A stretch of 64,000 bases of DNA. Source: Paracyclopina nana (taxonomy: Eukaryota; Arthropoda; Copepoda; Cyclopoida; Cyclopettidae). Of this stretch, positions 56,311-64,000 are shown piece by piece. The stretch covers positions 434,001 to 498,000 of the forward strand of contig JAGUCH010000001.1 in NCBI GenBank assembly GCA_019096065.1, read 5' to 3'. The notes under the pieces were generated by a model. That model was not told the DNA's origin. It saw only the letters and a list, made by a program, of their open reading frames with translations, and ran no database searches. The translations under genes were made by a program, and so were the position numbers. How positions within the stretch are numbered: position 1 is the stretch's first letter; every line of letters begins with the position of its first letter.

Positions 56311-56880
56311 TGGTGTGTGGGCTGTCTCTCATTTCAACATAAAGGTCATCAATGTTGAACGAGAACTTGATCTTGTTATTTATAGCTTAACTAGGACAGT
56401 TGACGACACTTTCAAATCATGCCGCAAGCTCACTGTGAGCCCAACAGATAGTTATGCCTCAAGTTTTAGTAGAGCTCTGTGAGATGCTCAGAGAGCTCCC
56501 AGCATGATGATCAAGGCATACTAATCATCCTAGTTCATAATAAATCAACATGCTCAATTAAACCATGTCCTTTCGAATACACATTCTTCTTATGCATGGT
56601 GAGTGGGTTGTCTCTCATTTCATCATAAAGGTCATCAATACTGAATCAGAATTTGATCATGTTACTTATAGTTTAACTAGGACTGTTGACGACACTTTCA
56701 AATCATGCCGCAAGCTCACTGTGAGCCCAACAGATTGTTATGCCTCAAGTTTTAGTAGAGCTCTGTGAGATGCTCAGAGAGCTCCCAGCATGATGATCAA
56801 GGCATACTAATCATCCTAGTTCATATTAAATCAACATGCTCAATTAAACCATGTCCTTTCGAATACACGTTCATCTTCTT
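56311..56880. repeat. 286-bp tandem duplication
   Basis: The sequence CTCTCATTTCA.CATAAAGGT recurs with an offset of 286 bp. The second half of each unit (from TTGACGACACTTTCAAATC through CATGTCCTTTCGAATACAC) is nearly identical; the first part has diverged more. A plus-strand frame ending ASSFSRAL-stop stays open in both copies. Confidence 0.85.
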
Positions 56881-57326
56881 CTGCGCAGTCTTTGCCTTAC
56901 TCTGCAACCAATTGCCTCATCACTACTAATTATTAGATGGGAGGGAGCACAACATAGATATCAAGGTGACATTCACACACATTAGCATAGATTACTCAGA
57001 ATCATCATCTTCATATGAAGTAAGGTAATGATTGTGACTTTCCCCAAGCGTTTGAGAGATGTAATTCCATTCACCCCATCCTCTGGTTGATAGGACAACA
57101 ACATAAACAGCATTTTCTCATCATCATCATTGGTAGCAAAGTAGTTCTCCTGGAATAATGAGATATACATTAGGATGTGGCCATCATGTCATTAGGAGCC
57201 TTGACCGCCTAAAACCAAATTAATCAAGATGGCTTAAGGCCCAAAGGTAAGCTAAGCTGATTATTTCAATAATAGCATTTTGCTTACAAATCCTACTCGT
57301 CATTGAATGGTGGCCTCTGCTGTACC

Positions 57327-60300
57327 TTAAGCCATGGATGCATCAGCATCAACATCATCAACAATTGAACATGAGGATCCTTGGCTCGACATTGAGTGCT
57401 GTTTCATCGACAGACCAGCCATGGCTCGAAGGGCCTCCGTTTGCTCCTGCTCCTTCTCCCAAGCCTCAATGTGAGAGGTCAGGGCAGCCTCTGGGTACCT
57501 TCGCAGCACTTCCCAATAGGGGCTCTGGATGGCCAGGGTCTTCTGAAGCGTTTCCACTGCAGCTGCGTTTGGCCTTCGGGCTAGCTCCTCTGGAGCGATC
57601 TTGTCCACCTGCTTGTTCCCCAGGAGGGCACTCAAGCACTGTTCGGTGGCTGTATTGAGGACTTCTTCGTTGAAGCCGCCCTCCAGGGCCAAGACAACCC
57701 TGCCATGAGCCAACTGTCTTAACTGGAGCGTGAGCAGAGCAAAGCAAGCGGTCGACACCGAATACCCTCCTATGGGATGGGGGTGTCCTATGGCAGCATC
57801 AAAGCCGGCAGAGACCAGAACGATGTCAGGGTCAAAGCTATGCGCAATGGGCAGAACTATGGAGCGGAACGCTGCCAAGTATTCGGCATCTGCCATTGGT
57901 GAGGACAGGCCTCCGGCCCATGCGATATTGACATTGAACCCCAGCCCGGCTCCGGATCCACATTCAATGGGACTGCCCGTGCCAGGGTAGAAGTTGCCAT
58001 GGTCATGCCTGTGCAGGCTGATGTAGAGAACGTTGGGGTTGTCGTAGAAGGCTCTCTGGGTACCATTTCCATGATGTATGGCCCAGTCTACAATGAGGAC
58101 CCTGTGAGCCAGTTTTCGCATGATGAGCTGCTTGGCTGCTATAGCCACTGAGTTGAAGTAGCAGAAGCCCATGGCCTCTTCGTACTCTGCATGGTGACCT
58201 GGGGGACGCACCAGGGCGAGGCCATTTTTGAGGTCACCCCTGGCAACCTGAAAGAGAAAGCGAAGAACACTGAGCATTCTGCCAGACCGTTGCACTATAC
58301 TAAGCCAGTGGAGGGACACACATTTTTGTTGGCTTTCAACAAAGCTTAAAACTGTGGATATGACTTGCATATGGTTTTATGGCTTGAAAGGGTGCCATTG
58401 TGTCTGCAGATCATGTCATGTTAAGGAAGTTTTTGGCTCAAGTGATCCAAAAGCCAAATGATTCGCGCATAGATGGGGCAGTTTTTGGCTTATCTATATT
58501 CAAGTAATTTGGAATTATTACCATGGTACTGAGCTCCACCACAGTTCCGGCTGCCACCTTGGTGGCCATGCTGGTGTGGTTCTCATTCCAATAGGTATCC
58601 GAGTCCACACCCATGCCCCCACACTTGAGGAGCTGGAACTTCCCAGAGGTAGCGTTGAGTGCAGAGGAGACCCCATACAGAATGGTATGAGCCTCTGAGT
58701 GAACACTTCGGATCTCCTCCAGGGTGGCCTCCCTGGACACTTTGACACATTGATCAGCCAGACCAGTGGCAACGAGGTGGCTCCAGATGCTCTGGAGCCT
58801 CCGAGGGTTCTCTGGATGTCGCAGATTGTCCCCGCATAAGCACTCATGCCTGAGCATGGCTGGGTCGAATCCCAAGCCGGTCCGGCCGGTCATATTCATC
58901 GCTGTGGACATCATCATCATCGACTGAGACGAGGGAGGAGGACCCATGAAGCGGTTCAAGTACTCCTGAGTCAGTTTGGTGTTGGACACATCATTGATCA
59001 CCAGCGGACTGAGTCCCGCATGTCCAAGCCTGGCTGCGAAGGAGTGGCGGAGGACAGAGCGAGGGGGTGAGGACTGGTCATCCACATCCATGTGCTCGTT
59101 ACTCGAGGTCATGGCCCTGTACGTATCCTCTTCCATGATCTCCTCTATGGGTCGAATGACGAGGTTGTTGCTGCTCGGCTTGTCCATACTGAGGGCTTGA
59201 GCCGCTGCAGCTGCAGCTGCCGCCTTTTGCTGTTGCTCTGCCATGGTCTTCTCGATGAGATGCTTCCTCAGGGGCAAGATGGCAGAGGACTTGGACCTTC
59301 GCACCAGCATTTGCTTAGACCCCGCAGACAAGGCGGCAGGGGGACTCTTTCGCCCGACAACTTTGGTAGTGGTAGCATGCTCCTTGCTGAGGCGGCCCAT
59401 GGCCGAAGGAATGTTGGGCAGGCTCTTGCTGCTCGAGGCTGCCGATGAGGCTGCTGAGGATCTGAGAAGCTCCACGTTGTACGGCGAAGGCCGGTGAAGG
59501 TTGAGAGGGTGGACCTGAGGTCCGTTCGAGGCGGAATAGACTGAGTTCATTTGTGAGATCAGAGACGTTTTGGGGGAGGTGGGCGCTGAGCCCGTTCGGG
59601 CAGCCAGCTCTTGCCTCACAGAGGCCATGCCAAGGTCAATGGGCCTCATGGCTGCCATTCCGGACATGACGGAGGATCCGGAAGACTCGGCCGAACCGAC
59701 CGGAGAGTCCTGTAACATAGAGGGGACTTGGTAAAACATGGACACTGGTTAATGTTTGAGTGCTGTCAGCAGTGCTGTGTCTAGTCAGGGAGGAGGGCTT
59801 CAATCTTTGATGTCATCTGTGCCCAGTTGTGACTTGAAGGCATGATTAATAATGTAAAAACCCAGCTTCTCCGTGCTAGATTATCTTTCCATGGAAACAG
59901 TGTATTTTTAGCCCAAATTTGCTCTCAGCCAACAAAAGAAGGCAGTACAACAAACTGCTTTCTCCTACCATCTCTCTCTCTCTCATCTCTTTTTAATCTA
60001 ATTTCTATACCTTACATTATGCTTCTATACACTCTGGCCTGACATTTGCAGCTGTGCTGTTTTCCTTTTTTCCTTTTTTTTCCTTGTTGAACATGTAATG
60101 CTATGTGTAAGCTTGTTGGTTTTATTTATTTCCTAAAGTCAATTGAATATGGACATGAAAAAGTGTGGCTTATTTTTGAAATGAACACACAAGTGTTTGT
60201 TTTGTTTGTTTCATATGCATATGTGAAGTCAGATGTTATCCAGTTATGGAATAATGTTGAGCCAATTGTTTATAAAATTCATTTCTCAATAGAATTTTGC

Positions 60301-61465
60301 CATTTCTTAAGAGAATCTTGATATCAAATGATAAATGTTAGCTTTGTGAAGTGTTAATACTGATATACTGTCAATTTGAACAAAAGAATCTATTCAATTG
60401 TGTTCATAAGCAATTCAATTGTGTTCAGAATCCGTTCAATACTGAGCCGAATCTATTCAATACTGAGCAGAATCTATTCAATTCTGAGCAGTACAATATC
60501 TACTCTATGCTTTATAGAATATATGTATACTATGCTTAATATAATCTAATCCATTCTAGATAGAATCTAATCCATTCTAGAAAGAATCAGTTCTATGCTA
60601 CATAAAATATATTTCATTCTAAGTAGAATTGGTTCTACTCTAAATATAATATATTATATTCAATATAGAATCAAGGCCATTCTATATAGAATCTATTCTA
60701 TTTTAAATAGAATCTATTCTGTTCTAAACAGAATATATTCTATTTTAAGTTGAATATATTTCATCCTAAATATAATCTATTCTATCCTAAATAGAATATA
60801 TTCTATTTAAAGTTGAATCTATTTCATTATAAATAGAATCTATTTCATCCTAAATAGAATCTATTTCATCCTAAATAGAATCTATTTCATCCTAAATAGA
60901 ATCTATTTCATCCTAAATAGAGTCTATTTCATCCTAATAAGAATCTATTTCATCCTAAATAGAATCTATTTCATCCTAAATAGAATCTATTCTATCCTAA
61001 ATAGAATCTATTCTATTTAAGTTGATTCTTACAATTCTTAATAGAGTCTAATAATTCTAAAAATTGCCATATTTAAATGCAAATCCATACCTGCAGTGAG
61101 CCACCTTGGACCTCATTCTCTGGTATGGGCTGATGGTGGTATCTTTGATATGGCGATGACGTTCCGTGTGCTGAGCTGCGCTTGCCCGGCTTCATTTTGA
61201 GTAGGTTCGACTCCGAGGCCGTTTTGCGGAGCAGCGCGTGGTGGGGCGGCGGCGGATTCGCGGTGGGGACGATTTTGAGGTTGCTCATCGAGACCGCGGC
61301 TTCCTTGCGCTTCTTCTGCAGCACAAACTCCGCCAGATGGCGCTTCACTTCCGGGCTTGCCACCGCGCTCTGCTCTTGCCGAGATTTCTGCTTGAGGATC
61401 TCCAACTTCATTTTCTCGTGGTGAACCTCCACGGCCGCCTCCTTCGCCTTCCTCTGCGCTTCAAC
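57327..61465 (-). CDS. HDAC4: Class IIa histone deacetylase (HDAC4/5/7/9 type), 5' end outside window
   Basis: Three exons (61091-61465, 58522-59709, 57327-58247) join in phase to 827 residues; upstream exons must lie beyond 61465 or past the window. Class IIa HDACs are MEF2 corepressors shuttled by CaMK/14-3-3. Visible: glutamine-rich-type coiled-coil end, MEF2-binding helix (VKRHLAEFVLQKKRK), 14-3-3 sites (LLRKTASESNL; RRSKSSAILPL), then the catalytic domain with structural zinc ligands (ECLCGDNLRHPEN, LLKCGGMGVDSD) and RPPGHHAE. The catalytic site is damaged: VDWAIHHGNGTQ has Ala at the zinc-binding Asp of DxDxH, and LALEGGFNEE has Phe where active HDACs have Tyr and vertebrate class IIa have His. 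The remaining ligands (His of HHG, Asp of SAGFDA) persist. It is probably a non-enzymatic scaffold. Introns are repeat-rich. Confidence 0.93.
60395..61050. repeat. AT-rich tandem repeat of about 21 bp in HDAC intron
   Basis: Many units of AATCTATTTCATCCTAAATAG with variants (TATTCTA, GTTCTAAA). Units are most regular at about 60830-61010 and more decayed on the left, where a TTCAATACTGAGCAGAATCTA-type unit begins the array. The unit is partly palindromic (ATTCTA/TAGAAT). Confidence 0.9.
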
Positions 61466-61534
61466 CTGAAAATCGACCATAGATTACTGGCTCGAAATTA
61501 GGCCCGCCCTTAATGAAGCGAATCATTGAGATCA

Positions 61535-62960
61535 GCCCGCTAGAAATTAAGCTCGCCGGAACTTAAGCTTGCTGGTTATCATATTAGGCTTGCTTGAAAT
61601 AAAGCTTGCTGCAACTTAAGCTCGCTGGAACTTAAGCTCACGTGAAATAATATTAAGCTTGTTTTAAATTAAGCTTTCTGGAACTTTAGCTCACTGGATG
61701 TTAAGCTCGCTGGAGCTAAAGCTTGCTTGAACTTAAGCTCGCTGGATGTCATATTAAGCTTGCTCGAACTTAAGCTCGCTGGAACTTAAGCTCACATGAA
61801 ATAATATTAGCTCGCTTGAAATTAAGCTTTCTGAAACTTAAGCTCACATAAAATAATAGTAAGCTCACTTGAAATTAAGCTTTCTGTAACTTAAGCTCCT
61901 TGGAAATAAAGCTTGCCGTAACTTGAGCTTGTTGGTTATCATCTTAAGCTTGCTATAAATTAAGCTCGTTGGAACATAAGCTGACTGAAACTTAAGCTCA
62001 AATCAAATAATATTAAGCTCGCTTGCAATTAAGCTTGCTGGGAACTTAAGCTCTGTGGAACTTAAAATTCTCTGGAACTAAAGCTCGCTGGAACTCAAGC
62101 AGACTTAAAATTAAACTTGAAATTAAGCTTTGTAAAAAATTAAGCTTTCTGATATTGAAGCTATCAGGAACTTAACCTCGCTAGAACTTTAACTTGCTGG
62201 AACTTAAGCTCACTGGATGTTAAGCTCTCATAAAATAATAGTAAGCTCGCTTGAAATTAAGCTTTCTGGAACTTAAGCTTGCCGGAACTTATGCTTGTTG
62301 GTTATCATATTAAGCTCGCTAGAAATTAAGCTTGCTAGAAATTAAGCTTGCTAGAAATTAAGCTCGCTGGAACATAAGCTGGCTGAAACTTTAGCTCACA
62401 TGAAATAGTATTAAGCTGGCTAGAAATTAAGCTTGATGGAACTTAAGCTCGCTGGAACTAAAGCTTTCCAGAACTTATGCTCGCTGGATATCATATTAAG
62501 CTCGCTAGAAATTAAGCTCACTAGAACTTAAGCTGACTGAAACTTTAGCTCACATTAAATAATATTAAGCTCGCTTGAAATTACGCTTGCTGGGAACTTA
62601 AGCTCTCTGGAACTATAGCTCGCTGGAACTTAAGCAGACTTGAAATTAAGCTTTGTAAAAAATTAAGCTTTCTGATAATCAAGCTATCAGGAACGTAACC
62701 TAGCTAGAACTTAAACTTGCTGGAACTTAACCTCGCTAGAACTTAAACTTTCTAGAACTTAAACTTGCTGGAACTTAAGCTCGCTGGAAATTATGCTCGC
62801 TCAAACTAAAGCTCACGCGAAGTTCGCTGGAAATTAAGGTTGCTTGAAGTTAAGCTTGCTGGAAATTAAGCTCGCTGGAAGTTAAGCTCACTTGAAATTA
62901 AGCCCACTAAAAATTAAACTCGCTCGAAATAAAATACAAGAACCCATGATAGTAAATAAC
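61535..62960. repeat. Large 16-20-bp tandem repeat array in HDAC upstream intron
   Basis: About 1.4 kb of imperfect GGAACTTAAGCTCGCT units with variants (GAAATTAAGCTTGCT, ATCATATTAAGCTCGCT). Longer super-units recur, such as CTCACATGAAATAATATTAA at several positions. The array is dense in AAGCTT/AAGCTC. No coding frame. It decays toward 63100. Confidence 0.9.
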
Positions 62961-64000
62961 CCACTTCAAATTAAGCCTTCATGAAAATCAAGTTTGCTAG
63001 AAATTTAGCACGCTTGAGATTAAGCCTTTTGTGCTATGAAAACCGTTCGAAATCAAGCCTAGTTTAGATTAAACTTAATTTATATTAAACCCACTTGATA
63101 AAATTCAAATTTATTACATGATTTGCTAAAAAGAAGATATCTCCGATATCAAGCGTTTCCAAGGCTCATTAACATGTTTTCCTATGCATTGGAGAGGTAA
63201 TTCCAAATATTGGTGAAACCTCGAATGAACGTCAGCCTTCAAAATCGGCTATCGAATTGCTATTAATCCGAGAGCCAACTAAAGGAATTGTTACGCAATT
63301 ATCGAAGTTACATGTGGTAAACTTATTTTTGCCACATGCAAACAAAACCGCGAGCATCGACTTGGCAATAAAAAATACATCTATAATACAAGTGTGAAAT
63401 GTGTACAGCCAAATTTGTTTCCATTGTTTGCAGTGTTGCCAGAAAATACCAGATTGAACTTAATCCAATGAATAAATCCAATTTTGTCAAATGTCAAAAA
63501 ATGACCCCAAAAAAATTCATTTAAAATTTCGGTAGTTTTTGTATGCGCGCCAAAAATGAAAATACTCCACTGTGCGCGCTTCATATTAGAAATTGTGTCA
63601 AATGGGCGTGAAAAAAAGGCCTTCATTTTTAGTTGGAATCACTGCTAAAAATAGCCGAAAAAACTAGTTTTTCCTTCGTGTATCTAAGCGTGTACTTAAG
63701 AGTACAGATTTTACTGGTTTGCAGTAGTAGCATTTTTGAACTTTGCCTTTGAACTTGATTTAACTTGTTTCAACCCCTTTCTCAATGAAAATTTTCCAGG
63801 CAGGAAAACTGGAATTTTCGCTGTACACAATACTTTAAACTAGTTGCCTTGGCCACAGTGGATAATTTGGCTTCCGCGACGCGCACTGAAAACTAAGCAT
63901 GATTATGAAAATTATGAAAGCTAAACTTTTGAGGCTAAAAATTAAGGGGATTGTTGAGTTAATTTAATTTGTAAAAAAGTAATCTAATGCACTATGGATT
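62961..64000. other. Right-edge intronic or intergenic DNA
   Basis: Decaying repeat units, then AT-rich unique sequence with no exon I can support. If the HDAC 5' exons are further right, this is HDAC intron. Confidence 0.5.

Larger units (their letters stand above)
49883..57326. other. Long gene-free, repeat-bearing interval
   Basis: No gene is supportable in 7.4 kb. Contents, described separately, are a dispersed repeat (51003-51295), an inverted repeat (52074-52380), a 19-bp minisatellite (53378-53580), a foldback element (54408-54929) and a 286-bp tandem duplication (56311-56880). A TTC microsatellite is at about 55900-55919 and an ATC run near 56221-56235. A possible extra exon-like frame at 56982-57170 lacks recognisable similarity. 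The 3' UTR of the HDAC gene extends into its right end. Confidence 0.5.

Noticed and set aside
61535-62960. Possible CRISPR-like array in the HDAC intron
   Set aside because: Units are contiguous, imperfect and without unique spacers, and the genome is eukaryotic; it is an ordinary satellite.

Overview
This is a window of eukaryotic nuclear DNA from an animal, most likely an arthropod and probably a small crustacean such as a copepod. The evidence is AT-rich sequence, genes split by short introns (often about 45-60 bp, GT-AG), canonical tRNA-Gly genes, metazoan-only genes (KChIP, class IIa HDAC, an RXR-derived nuclear receptor) and secreted CUB-like proteins and a 7TM receptor whose style I associate with crustaceans. 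The species cannot be named from sequence alone. All exon models were read by eye from splice sites, reading phase and family similarity.

Layout. 0.2-4.0 kb: two head-to-head genes for secreted CUB-like proteins. 4.2-5.6 kb: a secreted kelch-like protein. 7.1-8.9 kb: a four-TM membrane protein and a trypsin-fold serine protease. 9.1-18.2 kb: a tandem array of seven GNAT acetyltransferase genes, all on the minus strand, with two broken copies and a GC-rich minisatellite. 18.4-25.6 kb: a KChIP (EF-hand potassium-channel interacting protein) gene with large introns that hold two of the window's four identical tRNA-Gly(GCC) genes, plus hairpin and tandem repeats. 25.7-29.4 kb: no gene, with a 270-bp tandem array. 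29.5-34.5 kb: a crystallin-like/aerolysin-like secreted protein, an HD-domain PhnZ-like phosphonate oxygenase (the two converge and their coding ends overlap by 11 bp), and an unrecognised three-exon gene. 34.5-39.3 kb: repeats, including a foldback transposon with an 8-bp target-site duplication. 39.3-40.8 kb: a decayed RXR-like nuclear receptor. 41.0-44.3 kb: a 7TM receptor with a very long acidic third intracellular loop. 45.5-49.9 kb: a DUSP14-like phosphatase fused to an unknown tail of about 1,250 residues. 49.9-57.3 kb: repeats only, including a second foldback element with an 8-bp duplication. 57.3 kb to beyond the right edge: a class IIa HDAC (HDAC4/5/7/9 type) whose deacetylase domain has lost a zinc ligand and the catalytic-site Tyr/His.

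The genes do not form one pathway. The left half is rich in secreted or locally duplicated genes (CUB, kelch, protease, GNAT), typical of fast-evolving gut, cuticle or detoxification functions. The right half holds regulatory genes with long repeat-filled introns. The strongest leads are the apparently inactive class IIa HDAC, the RXR-derived gene that lost its zinc-finger cysteines and carries an in-frame stop, the two foldback elements with target-site duplications, the GPCR with a giant loop whose coding DNA is partly copied into its own intron, and the DUSP with Tyr in place of the His of its HCX5R motif.
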